Assembly (NCBI GenBank): GCA_947498705.1 | Contig: CANMLW010000013.1 | Coordinates: 60,135 to 124,134 of the forward strand | Source of the DNA: an uncultured Aquimarina sp. | Lineage (GTDB): Bacteria > Bacteroidota > Bacteroidia > Flavobacteriales > Flavobacteriaceae | Direction of reading: 5' to 3' | Length of the DNA stretch: 64,000 nt | Shown: one piece after another, positions 49,302 through 57,813 of the stretch | Layout of the letters: the number at the start of each line of letters is the position of its first letter | Position numbering within the stretch: the first letter of the stretch is position 1 | Program-made: the position numbers and the translations under genes | Notes under the pieces: model-generated | What the model saw: only the letters and a program-made list of their open reading frames with translations | Database searches by the model: none | What the model was told of the DNA's origin: nothing

Positions 49302-50504
49302 ATGAAAAACCGTTACTCATTGAAAACAAATTACTTTTTAACGTATTCACTTATTGCATTATTTTTGGTTTTTACTTCTTGTTCTAAAGAGGAAAACGAA
49401 ATTATCAACGAAACAGAATCAACAGAAGTTGAAGCTATTGAAGAAGGAGAAGAAGCAACTCCAGAAGAATTAAACTTTTTTGAGAATGGTGGTTCACCTG
49501 GATTAACTGCTGAAGAAAAAGATATCATTGAAGATAAAGCTCCAGAAGAAGGTATTGCATCTAAAAGTGCAAGATATCATTGTAATTACACCTTGCTTAA
49601 GCCAGCAGATGTAGACTCAACTACTGTTTGCGGTACTACTACAACTATGCCTTTATTAGTTGGTTCTATCAAGAAAGAAGTTGGTGAAGTAACTATTGCA
49701 AATGATGAAGAAAATTTATACTTAACTTTTAAAGCTGCACAGAATAAGTATATGAAAAAAGTATACTTATACATCGGTGAGAAAGGAAGTATTCCTTTTT
49801 ACTCAAACGGTTTTCCAAACCTTCGTAAATTTAACTACAAAGCATTCCCTTACTACTATGGCGGTATGAGAGAGGCAACTTATGTTATTCCTTTATCTTC
49901 TATCAACTTAGATTGTTTCGAAATTGTAGCTTATGCAAAAGTATACGACGCATATAGCAACTGTTTCTACTCTGCATTTGCTTATGACAAAGAAAGAACA
50001 CAGGAGTATTATTACTCTTACTACACAGGATGCTATTACTTTGGAGATTGGGTAAGATCTTTTGAGTACTGCAAGCAAACTTGCGAGGTTCCTTGTGTAC
50101 AAGCTCATGGTTACCACGACAAATGTGCTTTCTGTGAAAATGATGTATTAGGTACTTTCCTTGCATATGTATTTATCGATAGAAATGGACCAGAAGGATT
50201 CAACGTAGAATTGATTACTAATCCGAACGGATGTGATGTTTCTAATAGTCCAATAATTGGTCATGTAAACATTGCTTCTATAGAAAACACAAACAAGCTA
50301 AAAGTAGAATACCATGTAAACGAAGGATATTCTCTTTGTAACGTTGACTTTAGCTACGGAACTAGTACTTCTAATGTAAATACTAGCGAAAATGTTTCTG
50401 CATCATTCGAAAATCCTGTATCTACTTACAGTTTCGAATTCGAAAAGCTTTCTGGTGCGAATATCTACATGGATATCCAAGCAGAAGTTTCTGAGAACAA
50501 CTAA
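49302..50504 (+). CDS. Hypothetical exported lipoprotein, tyrosine- and cysteine-rich
   Basis: 400 residues from ATG 49302 (MKNRYSLKTNYFLTYSLIAL), with a lipobox FTSC. A long acidic, Glu-rich linker (about 30-85, including FFENGGSPGLTAEEKD) comes first. Then come a beta-rich domain (about 95-215) with many tyrosines and a cysteine-rich patch (about 215-290: NCFYSAF, TGCYYFGDW, YCKQTCEVPCVQAHG, KCAFC), followed by another beta domain to the end. Multiple closely spaced cysteines suggest disulfides outside the cytosol. No family recognised. It has its own promoter box and a textbook terminator, and is divergent from the Lgt-like operon; a functional link to it is unproven. Confidence 0.65.
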   Translation: MKNRYSLKTNYFLTYSLIALFLVFTSCSKEENEIINETESTEVEAIEEGEEATPEELNFFENGGSPGLTAEEKDIIEDKAPEEGIASKSARYHCNYTLLKPADVDSTTVCGTTTTMPLLVGSIKKEVGEVTIANDEENLYLTFKAAQNKYMKKVYLYIGEKGSIPFYSNGFPNLRKFNYKAFPYYYGGMREATYVIPLSSINLDCFEIVAYAKVYDAYSNCFYSAFAYDKERTQEYYYSYYTGCYYFGDWVRSFEYCKQTCEVPCVQAHGYHDKCAFCENDVLGTFLAYVFIDRNGPEGFNVELITNPNGCDVSNSPIIGHVNIASIENTNKLKVEYHVNEGYSLCNVDFSYGTSTSNVNTSENVSASFENPVSTYSFEFEKLSGANIYMDIQAEVSENN

Positions 50505-50557
50505 ACAAAACTTATAGAATATAAGTATATATTCTAAAAACATTGTCAATATATGTG

Positions 50558-50584
50558 CGGGGCTAAGATGATATCTTAGCCCCG
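50558..50584 (+). terminator. Rho-independent terminator
   Basis: CGGGGCTAAGAT (50558-50569), three-base loop, ATCTTAGCCCCG (50573-50584), then TTTTTA. It ends the 400-residue lipoprotein gene. Confidence 0.92.
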
Positions 50585-50729
50585 TTTTTATTTAATCAAA
50601 CTTCGTCAAAATATGATATTGAAATAAATAATCAAACACCCTATTATTTAGTAAATTTCTCTGTTAACCTTTTTCTCATACCTATTCATTGTATACCACC
50701 TACAGGTAAAACATTATTAATCATATTAG

Positions 50730-51034
50730 CTAGCAAACAGTACCAAAAACATATTAAATCATCTAGGACGCAAAGTCTCGTCAGATGAATCGCTAATTAA
50801 TCAATTTGGGTATTATTTTATAGATGATGATCTTCAAAAAGCTCATGCTATTATGTTTGATTTCAACCTTAAGAATAACCCAAAAGTGCCAACGTATATG
50901 ATTCCATGGTAGATTACTATGAAGCCCAATCAAACACTAGTAAAGCTATTGAATATTTTAAAAAAGCATATGAAATTGAGAAGAAGCCTCAAACAAAAGA
51001 AAAGCTAAGGAAATTAATGACTAATAAAAACTAA
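50730..51034 (+). pseudogene. Remnant of a hydrolase C-terminal TPR tail, frameshifted
   Basis: One frame reads LANSTKNILNHLGRKVSSDE then SLINQFGYYFIDDDLQKAHA... FNLKNNPK up to about 50885. The sequence continues in a different frame as SANVYDSMVDYYEAQSNTSK AIEYFKKAYEIEKKPQ... to TAA 51032-51034. Adding one A to the AAAA run at 50882-50885 restores a single frame. The joined text has the INxLGYxxL...FxLNxxxxPxSANVYDSxxEAY pattern of the TPR tail at the end of many flavobacterial serine hydrolases and esterases. There is no start and no catalytic domain, so this is a decayed 3' fragment. Confidence 0.7.
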
Positions 51035-51061
51035 TACAAAGGGTATTTTATATAAAAAACG

Positions 51062-51108
51062 AAACCTATAGTTCTTGTTGTTGTAATTATAACAAGAGCT
51101 ATAGGTTT
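51062..51108. terminator. Bidirectional terminator before the SulP gene
   Basis: AAACCTATAGTTCTTGTT (51062-51079) pairs with AACAAGAGCTATAGGTTT (51091-51108), one mismatch, 11-base loop, T-rich on the plus side and A-rich before it. It lies between convergent elements. Confidence 0.8.
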
Positions 51109-51131
51109 TATTTTAAGTTATAAGAAAAATT

Positions 51132-52979
51132 CTACTTCATCGCCTTAGCCATCACGTGATACCTTGGATCATCAATATCGTGCTCTATAACACTAGCTAA
51201 TCTTGGAGAAGCTTTGATCATTAATGCCTGACACTCTTCGCTTAGGTGTTTAACTTTTACTTTTTTACCCGCTTCTTCGTATTTTCCAACCAAATTAAAC
51301 ACGGCTTCGAGTGCAGAATGGTCACTTACTCGAGATTCTATAAAATCAATCTCTACATTTTCTGGATCATTAGCCACATCAAACTTACTATTAAATGCTT
51401 GTATGCTTCCAAAGAAAAGTGGTCCCCATATCTCATACACCTTGGTTCCATCTTCTTTTATATGTTTTCTAGCTCTAATCTTTTTTGCATTCTCCCAGGC
51501 AAAAGCCAATGCAGACATAATTACTCCGGCAATTACCGCTACAGCCAAATCAAAAAATACTGTAAGTGAAGAAACAGCTATTAACACAATAGCATCAGTA
51601 AGTGGTATTTTATTCAGTATTCTAAAACTAGACCAAGCAAAAGTACCAATAACTACCATAAACATGACTCCTACAAGAGCCGCAATAGGTACTTGCTCTA
51701 TTAATCCAGATGCAAATAAAATAAACATAAGTAAAGTTACAGCTGCCACGATACCCGAAAGTCTTGTTCGCCCTCCTCCTTTTATATTTATAATCGATTG
51801 CCCAATCATGGCACATCCTCCCATACCTCCAAAAAGTCCTGTAACAATATTAGCACCGCCCTGTGCAAGACATTCTCTGTTAGAATTACCTCGGGTTTCT
51901 GTTAATTCGTCTATTAGATTTAAAGTCATCAAAGATTCTATTAATCCTATGGCAGCAAGTATCAATGCGTAAGGGCCAATAAATCTAAAAGTTTCCCAGG
52001 TCATAGGCACTTTATTAAAAATATCAAACTGAAATTTAGGGAGACCTCCTTTAAGTCCTTCTCCTCCTCCATCTCGAATAAAACTACCTACCGTGGCTAC
52101 ATCTAGTTTTCCTAAAATTACAATTGCAGAAACCACGACGATTCCTATCAATGCTTCTGGTAATTTTGAGGTAACTTTTAATTTTGGGAGCCCCCACATA
52201 ATTAACATCGTAAGTAAAACTAACCCCAACATGAGTAATAACTGCTCAACGGGTATCCAGGAAGTAACTTTTCCTTTCTTTTTGATACTATAGATGATAT
52301 TATCTTTAATATTATATGTTACTTCTTTTGTTTCCAAATCAAATACTTGTCCATCATGCACCATGTACTTCCCTTCATTAGTAACAAGATCTTCTAACCG
52401 ATTACCGCTATATGCAAATAACGTTTGCTGTGATACTAGGTCATAAACAATCCCGTCTTCTCTAATTTCGAATTTTTTATCTAGAGATTCTGTTTTATAG
52501 GTATCATTTCCAAAAATATCTTTTTTGGTTTCTTTAAACATTCCTAGTTGCGAAAGAAAAATTACAATTGCCAAACCGTTTACAAATCCCATCATCACAG
52601 GATGCGGAATCAAACGTACGAATTTACCTAGTTTAAACACTCCTGCCAGCATTTGGATTATCCCCATCAGAATCACTGTAACAAACAAATAGTAAAGTCC
52701 TAATTCTTCTCCAGGTTTTCCCATTGCGTTTCCTTCTGCTACCAAACTCACCATTACAACCGCCAATGCTCCTGTTGCTCCTGATATCATCCCCGGTCTA
52801 CCTCCAAAAACAGAGGTAATCAATCCTATCATAAATGCAGCATATAATCCCACCAAAGGGTCAACGCCTGCAACAAATGCAAAAGCTACTGCTTCTGGGA
52901 CCAAAGCCAATGCCACTGTTAATCCAGATAAAATATCATTTTTGGCATTAGCAACTCTTTTACGTACAAACTCTGTCAT
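51132..52979 (-). CDS. SulP/SLC26 family anion transporter with an unusual insertion
   Basis: 615 residues from ATG 52979 (MTEFVRKRVANAKNDILSGL). A TTG 17 codons upstream is rejected because a TAnnTTTG box lies between. SulP marks: LTVALALVPEAVAFAFVAGV, ISGATGALAVVMVSLV, PHPVMMGFVNGLAIVIF and GGMGGCAMIGQSIINIKGGG, with a C-terminal STAS-like domain (about 500-615). It carries sulfate, bicarbonate or a similar anion; many marine relatives are bicarbonate/sodium symporters. Between two helices, residues about 150-240 form an extra polar, beta-rich segment (REDGIVYDLVSQQTLFAYSG, HDGQVFDLETKEVTYN) not present in typical SulP proteins. Monocistronic, divergent from the M14 peptidase. Confidence 0.9.
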   Translation of the reverse strand: MTEFVRKRVANAKNDILSGLTVALALVPEAVAFAFVAGVDPLVGLYAAFMIGLITSVFGGRPGMISGATGALAVVMVSLVAEGNAMGKPGEELGLYYLFVTVILMGIIQMLAGVFKLGKFVRLIPHPVMMGFVNGLAIVIFLSQLGMFKETKKDIFGNDTYKTESLDKKFEIREDGIVYDLVSQQTLFAYSGNRLEDLVTNEGKYMVHDGQVFDLETKEVTYNIKDNIIYSIKKKGKVTSWIPVEQLLLMLGLVLLTMLIMWGLPKLKVTSKLPEALIGIVVVSAIVILGKLDVATVGSFIRDGGGEGLKGGLPKFQFDIFNKVPMTWETFRFIGPYALILAAIGLIESLMTLNLIDELTETRGNSNRECLAQGGANIVTGLFGGMGGCAMIGQSIINIKGGGRTRLSGIVAAVTLLMFILFASGLIEQVPIAALVGVMFMVVIGTFAWSSFRILNKIPLTDAIVLIAVSSLTVFFDLAVAVIAGVIMSALAFAWENAKKIRARKHIKEDGTKVYEIWGPLFFGSIQAFNSKFDVANDPENVEIDFIESRVSDHSALEAVFNLVGKYEEAGKKVKVKHLSEECQALMIKASPRLASVIEHDIDDPRYHVMAKAMK

Positions 52980-53000
52980 AATTAAGGTATTTTGAAGCTG

Positions 53001-53008
53001 CAAAAATA
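53001..53008 (-). promoter_or_regulatory. TAnnTTTG box of the SulP gene
   Basis: CAAAAATA on the plus strand reads TATTTTTG toward SulP, 22 bases before ATG 52979. Confidence 0.5.
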
Positions 53009-53115
53009 AGCTTATTTTATGGTGCAGCAAATAAACTTTATCCCTTCTTATGAAATTAAAAACCTAAAATAGAATTGTCAAAATCTTAGTACCTTTAAGC
53101 TCACATATTTCATCT

Positions 53116-54861
53116 ATGCAAAAAATCATTTTATTATTAGCGCTTTTAACACTTTTATCTTGTAACACATCTACAAAACAAACAGGTATAAAATATGATT
53201 TTACAACACAATTTGAAAAAAGTAATCAAACAGAAACACCACCGTACACAGAGGTAATAGATTTTTATAAAAACCTTGCAGAAGTCTATCCATCAATTAT
53301 CATTAAAGAGATAGGAGAGACCGATAGCGATCACCCTCTACATATAGTCACTTTTAACCCTGATCAAATATTTGATTTTGCATCTGTTCGACAAACCAAA
53401 AGAATCTTGTTGATTAATAATGGTATTCACCCAGGAGAAAGTGATGGTATTGACGCTACCATGTTACTTTTTAGAGACATTGCTCAAGGTAAAATTAAAG
53501 CACCTCAAAACACCGTTCTTGTCACAATTCCTATCTATAATATTGGGGGAGCACTACAAAGAAACACTACTACTCGAGCCAATCAGAATGGCCCCAAAGT
53601 TTATGGATTTAGAGGAAATTCTAGAAATTATGACTTAAATCGTGATTTTATAAAAGGGGATACTAAAAACTCACAAACCTTTGCTAAAATTTTTCATACC
53701 GTACAACCCGATGTATTTATTGACAATCATGTAAGTAATGGTGCAGATTACCAATATGTACTTACCCATTTATTTACACAGCATAATAAATTAAATGGAG
53801 AATTAGGAACTTATTTACTCGAAGAATTGCAACCACAGTTAGAAAAATCTTTAGAATCTAAAAAATGGGATATCACTCCCTATGTAAATGTATGGGGAAC
53901 AACTCCTGATAAAGGCTGGTCACAATTTATGGATTCTCCGAGATATTCAACTGGGTATACAACACTTTGGAATACTCTGGGAATGATGGTAGAAACCCAT
54001 ATGTTAAAACCCTACGGATCGCGAGTAGAAGGAACCTACGAACTTATGAAGTCTATGATAGATATTACAGAAAAAGATGGTTTTAAAATTCGGTCTTTGC
54101 GAGAAAAAGCTTTTGCTATGCAAAAAAAGCAATCAACATATCCAGTACGTTGGAAAAAAGATACCTCTAGAGTTACTAAATTTAATTTTAAAGGATTTGA
54201 AGGAAACTTTATTGACAGTAAAATTACAGGTGCCAAGCGATTAAAATACGATCAAAACAAGCCTTATACCAAAGAGGTAAACTATCATAACTTTTTTGTC
54301 CCTTCTAAAGAAATAAAGATCCCCGAAGCATATATTATACCTGCAGGGTGGTGGAATATCGTTGATCTACTAAAGTTAAATCAAATCGAATTATTTCCTT
54401 TAAAAAAAGACTCTACTATCACTGTTGAAACTTATCATATCAAAGATTACAAAAGTCGTAAAACTCCTTTTGAAGGTCATTATCTTCACTATGAAACTTC
54501 GGTAAGAAAAAGTATCAGTTCTATTAGATTTAAAAAAGGAGATTTTATCGTCCCCGTCCATCAATATGGGTTTCGTTATATTATAGAGACCTTAGAGCCT
54601 GAAGCAACCGATTCTTTTTTTAACTGGAATTTCTTCGACACTATACTACAGCAAAAAGAAGGGTTTTCTCCTTATGTATGGGAAGACAAGGCCTCTGAAC
54701 TGTTAGCTAAAAATGATCAGCTAAAAACAGAATTTGAGGAGAAGAAAAAAGATACTGCTTTTTCTAATAATTGGTATGCCCAATTAGATTGGTTATATAA
54801 ACGATCAGAACATTATGAAGAATCGCATATGAGATATCCAGTTTATCGAATTTTAAAATAA
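53116..54861 (+). CDS. M14 family zinc carboxypeptidase lipoprotein
   Basis: 581 residues, SPII signal MQKIILLLALLTLLSC. M14 zinc site: NNGIHPGESDG (His105, Glu108) and FIDNHVSNGADYQY (His205); the catalytic glutamate is probably Glu293 in MVETHMLKPYG. ARANQNGPKVYGFRGNSRNYDLNRDF (in part) supplies the Asn-Arg substrate clamp. The C-terminal 250 residues are a beta-rich extension found in this Bacteroidota subgroup. It removes C-terminal residues from peptides in the periplasm or at the surface. Its stop lies three bases from the stop of the convergent GH18 gene. Confidence 0.92.
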   Translation: MQKIILLLALLTLLSCNTSTKQTGIKYDFTTQFEKSNQTETPPYTEVIDFYKNLAEVYPSIIIKEIGETDSDHPLHIVTFNPDQIFDFASVRQTKRILLINNGIHPGESDGIDATMLLFRDIAQGKIKAPQNTVLVTIPIYNIGGALQRNTTTRANQNGPKVYGFRGNSRNYDLNRDFIKGDTKNSQTFAKIFHTVQPDVFIDNHVSNGADYQYVLTHLFTQHNKLNGELGTYLLEELQPQLEKSLESKKWDITPYVNVWGTTPDKGWSQFMDSPRYSTGYTTLWNTLGMMVETHMLKPYGSRVEGTYELMKSMIDITEKDGFKIRSLREKAFAMQKKQSTYPVRWKKDTSRVTKFNFKGFEGNFIDSKITGAKRLKYDQNKPYTKEVNYHNFFVPSKEIKIPEAYIIPAGWWNIVDLLKLNQIELFPLKKDSTITVETYHIKDYKSRKTPFEGHYLHYETSVRKSISSIRFKKGDFIVPVHQYGFRYIIETLEPEATDSFFNWNFFDTILQQKEGFSPYVWEDKASELLAKNDQLKTEFEEKKKDTAFSNNWYAQLDWLYKRSEHYEESHMRYPVYRILK

Positions 54862-54864
54862 ATT

Positions 54865-56094
54865 TTACTTTACTTCACCAAACTTATCCGCCAGTAACTC
54901 CCATAACTCAGAATGTCCATGATCATATCCTAATGCCCAAATTCCTATACCAGCCAATTTTTTTTTCTTTACCCAATCATATTTGTGAGATAATGAGAGG
55001 CTATCATCAAACCATACTTGTTTAAATATTCCTTTATTTTGGCTACTAATATATCGGGTAGTGCTTATACTATCAAACCTCAAGTTATGAGTCTTACCAA
55101 TTTGTTCCTGTATTTTGCTATACGAATCATGTGCTAAAAACTTTTTCACATTACCAGGTATTGACGCATTTTCGGTTTGCCATTTATCTCCATAATATGG
55201 TAAACCAACAATTAATTTATCTTCTGTAACACCCTCTTTCAAATAATAATCAACAGAATGTTCTATACTATACACCCCCCATTTCTCACTACTATACAGC
55301 GGAGAAACTGGCCCTGCATTTTTGCTAAAACTACCATAGTAATCATACCCCATCAACGTATAAAAATCTATAAAAGGATCAATCGCGCTTATATCAAATA
55401 CTTTATGATAATCTACCGCATACAAAGCCAGAGAAATCATATAATCAGGATTCTGTTTACGTAATCTTTTTGATAGTAAAATGACAAAATCACTAAACTC
55501 GGTTCTATTTTTTGAAGAAACTCCCTCAAAATCCAGATTTATACCATCTGCTTTTCTATACTGTAACAATGAACTTAAACTATCTGCCAATACCTTTTGT
55601 GCTTTGGGGTTTTTCAAAAAAATTCCATTTCTCTTTGCTCCAAAATTCGAAACCGTAAGAAACACTTTACAGTTCTTTGCTTTGGCGCTATCCACTAGTG
55701 CCGTGGTTTTCCATTGATGAATATTATCATAACTTCCTGTTTCTGCATTCACCAAATATGAAAAATAAGCTACCCCCCAAAGAAGCGAAAAATTATAGCT
55801 TTTATATGCAGATCCCTTAGAATACAAATGCCAACCAAAAGTTTTATAGTCCTGACTCACCTTATGCTTCAAAGCTGGTATGCTATGAGCACTGATTTTA
55901 TTTAGGCTATCCCATTCTTTTTCTGAACTAAATTTGTAGTGTTCAAATAACTTATGATGTTCATAATTAGGCCCTGTATAATTAGGAATGGTGGGTATCT
56001 CTTTTTGTTTTGTAGCACTCTTTTTCTTTGTATTACTACATGATACCATAAGCACAACAATAATCGGTAAGGTCAAAAAGTAATTAATCTTCAT
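54865..56094 (-). CDS. Glycoside hydrolase family 18-like lipoprotein
   Basis: 409 residues from ATG 56094 (MKINYFLTLPIIVVLMVSC, lipobox LMVSC). TIM barrel with SxGG-like VFLTVSNFG and the active-site motif DGINLDFEG (Asp183, Asn186, Asp188, Glu190). The catalytic Glu is kept, but the first Asp of the usual DxDxE is Asn. The C-terminal barrel part has GIGIWALGYDHGHSELWELLADKFG. GH18 enzymes cleave chitin or GlcNAc-containing glycans through substrate-assisted catalysis; some Bacteroidota members act on peptidoglycan or N-glycans. Convergent with the M14 gene, 3 bases apart. Confidence 0.88.
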   Translation of the reverse strand: MKINYFLTLPIIVVLMVSCSNTKKKSATKQKEIPTIPNYTGPNYEHHKLFEHYKFSSEKEWDSLNKISAHSIPALKHKVSQDYKTFGWHLYSKGSAYKSYNFSLLWGVAYFSYLVNAETGSYDNIHQWKTTALVDSAKAKNCKVFLTVSNFGAKRNGIFLKNPKAQKVLADSLSSLLQYRKADGINLDFEGVSSKNRTEFSDFVILLSKRLRKQNPDYMISLALYAVDYHKVFDISAIDPFIDFYTLMGYDYYGSFSKNAGPVSPLYSSEKWGVYSIEHSVDYYLKEGVTEDKLIVGLPYYGDKWQTENASIPGNVKKFLAHDSYSKIQEQIGKTHNLRFDSISTTRYISSQNKGIFKQVWFDDSLSLSHKYDWVKKKKLAGIGIWALGYDHGHSELWELLADKFGEVK

Positions 56095-56151
56095 AGAAAA
56101 GTTGGTTTTAAAGAGTATAAAAATCAAATAGTTGGTTATCTGATTGGTATC

Positions 56152-56760
56152 TTATGATAAATAATCATGAGAAAACAATTGTTTTATGTTGGCATAAGAA
56201 TCTTGCAATGCCTTTTTCACTTTTTTCTTGTCTTTCCACTTTACTTTGGTAATTCCTTCATCTGTTTGAGGTATTAGCTCTCCATCATATTCGGTTTTCA
56301 TTTCAAACCAATAGGTAACTTTCAAACGAAATTCTCGATTTCTTTTAAAGACATGATAACTTCTATATAAAAACTTGGTGATTTTTAAACCTGTTACTCC
56401 TGTTTCTTCCTCAACCTCTCTTATCGCAGCAGTCTCCATATCTTCTTTTTTTTCTGCTTTTCCTTTCGGAAGATCCCATTTTCCATTTCGTCGTATAAAT
56501 AGAATCTCATTTTTAGGATTATAAACCTTCCCTCCTCCTGCGATAACCACCGGTAACTTTGAATATAACAACTTCATTAATCGATCTTCACTCTTATGAT
56601 ACAAATGATATTTTGCTTCCTCTCCAGCCTCCTCTTTGCTCAAAATATCTCTTATAACATTTGGAAAATCAACATCTTTTATAAAAATGGTTTCATACCC
56701 TTCTATCGTCTTTTTTGTCGATAGAATAATAGGTGTATTATTCACAAAAACTTTATACAT
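56152..56760 (-). CDS. NUDIX hydrolase
   Basis: 202 residues from ATG 56760 (an in-frame TTG six bases upstream is ignored). The Nudix box is exact: GKAEKKEDMETAAIREVEEETGV, here noted as G-x5-E-x7-REVEEETG (about 100-122). A 65-residue N-terminal domain (MYKVFVNNTPIILS...) precedes it. It hydrolyses a nucleoside diphosphate linked to an unknown group. The start codon is eight bases from the divergent pyrE ATG, so the two genes share a tiny promoter region. Confidence 0.9.
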   Translation of the reverse strand: MYKVFVNNTPIILSTKKTIEGYETIFIKDVDFPNVIRDILSKEEAGEEAKYHLYHKSEDRLMKLLYSKLPVVIAGGGKVYNPKNEILFIRRNGKWDLPKGKAEKKEDMETAAIREVEEETGVTGLKITKFLYRSYHVFKRNREFRLKVTYWFEMKTEYDGELIPQTDEGITKVKWKDKKKVKKALQDSYANIKQLFSHDYLS

Positions 56761-56763
56761 TTG
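56756..56763 (+). promoter_or_regulatory. TAnnTTTG box of pyrE lying over the NUDIX start codon
   Basis: TACATTTG ends five bases before the pyrE ATG (56769) and overlaps the NUDIX ATG (56758-56760 on the other strand). If used, the pyrE transcript starts at or next to its ATG (leaderless). Confidence 0.5.
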
Positions 56764-56768
56764 CAACT

Positions 56769-57410
56769 ATGATTTTTGATAAAAATACGGCAAAAAAAAC
56801 CGCTGAGTTATTGTTGCAAATTAATGCAATTAAATTACAACCACAAGAACCTTTTACATGGGCTTCTGGATGGAAATCTCCTATCTATTGTGATAACCGA
56901 ATTACCCTTTCTTATCCAGAAACCAGAAAATATTTAAGCAGTAATCTTGCAAAATTTATTGTTGAAAAATACGGTAAGCCTGATGTCATTGCAGGAGTAG
57001 CTACAGGTGCAATTGGTATAGGAATGTTGGTTGCAGAAGAACTTGATCTACCCTTTATATATGTTAGGCCAGAAGCAAAAAAACATGGGCGAAAGAATCA
57101 AATAGAAGGAATCGTTCCTACTCATAAAAATGTATTGGTTGTCGAGGACTTAATTAGTACAGGAAAAAGTAGTCTTAATGCTGTAAAAGCTTTACAAGAA
57201 GATCATGCCAATGTACTTGGGATGGTGGCAATATTTAATTATGGCTTTGCAGTGGCAACAGAAAACTTTGAAAAGGCAGCATTACCTTTACATACTTTAA
57301 GCAATTATGACAATTTGTTGGAGCAAGCTTCTGACACCAATTATATCTCAAAAGATCAACAACAAACACTACAAAGCTGGAGAGTAAATCCTGCAGAGTG
57401 GAATCAATAA
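56769..57410 (+). CDS. pyrE: Orotate phosphoribosyltransferase
   Basis: 213 residues from ATG 56769 (MIFDKNTAKKTAELLLQI). The PRPP-binding motif is VLVVEDLISTGKSS; the N-terminal loop FTWASGWKSPIYCDNR binds orotate, and RPEAKKHGRKNQIEG is the flexible catalytic loop. It makes OMP from orotate and PRPP in pyrimidine synthesis. Earlier in-frame codons (from 56733) overlap the promoter box and NUDIX start, so they are not used. The SRPBCC gene follows by 10 bases in the same operon. Confidence 0.95.
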   Translation: MIFDKNTAKKTAELLLQINAIKLQPQEPFTWASGWKSPIYCDNRITLSYPETRKYLSSNLAKFIVEKYGKPDVIAGVATGAIGIGMLVAEELDLPFIYVRPEAKKHGRKNQIEGIVPTHKNVLVVEDLISTGKSSLNAVKALQEDHANVLGMVAIFNYGFAVATENFEKAALPLHTLSNYDNLLEQASDTNYISKDQQQTLQSWRVNPAEWNQ

Positions 57411-57420
57411 AACAATTACC

Positions 57421-57813
57421 ATGAACTTAGAAAGTCCTACTGTTATCGTAAATAAAACATCTCAGGAAGTTTTTGATTTCTTAACTAAGGTTGAGAATTT
57501 TGAACAACTTATGCCAGACAGCAAACAAAAATTTGAAAAAATAAGTGATTCTCGTTTCTTATTTCAGTTAAAAGGAATGCCAGAGCTTGTATTAGATCAA
57601 AAAGAAAGCACCAGTCCTCGTCAAGTTGTACTAGGAGCTGCGAGCGATAAACTTCCTTTCACACTTACTGCAGATATTGTTGATACAGAAGATGGAAAAA
57701 GTACTACCAAACTAACTTTTGAAGGACAGTTTAATGCAATGATGTCTATGATGATCAAAAGTCCTATTCAAAATTTCATAAATACGCTTTCAGAAAACAT
57801 AGGTAAACTATAA
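57421..57813 (+). CDS. SRPBCC family protein
   Basis: 130 residues. START/Bet v1-like fold: an N-terminal strand MNLESPTVIVNKTSQEVFDF, helix VENFEQLMPD, and central strands to the long C-terminal helix MMSMMIKSPIQNFINTLSENI. It binds a hydrophobic ligand. It lies 10 bases after pyrE, which I recall as a common pairing in Flavobacteria, and its TAA is directly followed by the TAG of birA on the other strand with no gap. Confidence 0.85.
   Translation: MNLESPTVIVNKTSQEVFDFLTKVENFEQLMPDSKQKFEKISDSRFLFQLKGMPELVLDQKESTSPRQVVLGAASDKLPFTLTADIVDTEDGKSTTKLTFEGQFNAMMSMMIKSPIQNFINTLSENIGKL

Noticed and set aside
49500..49530. GGSPGLTAEE in the 400-residue lipoprotein as a third copy of the GDPxLE motif
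   Set aside because: Only G-x-P-x-L is shared and the flanking EKKQ is missing, so I do not count it.
53030..53032. TTG start for the SulP gene
   Set aside because: A promoter box (53001-53008) lies between this codon and the ATG at 52979.
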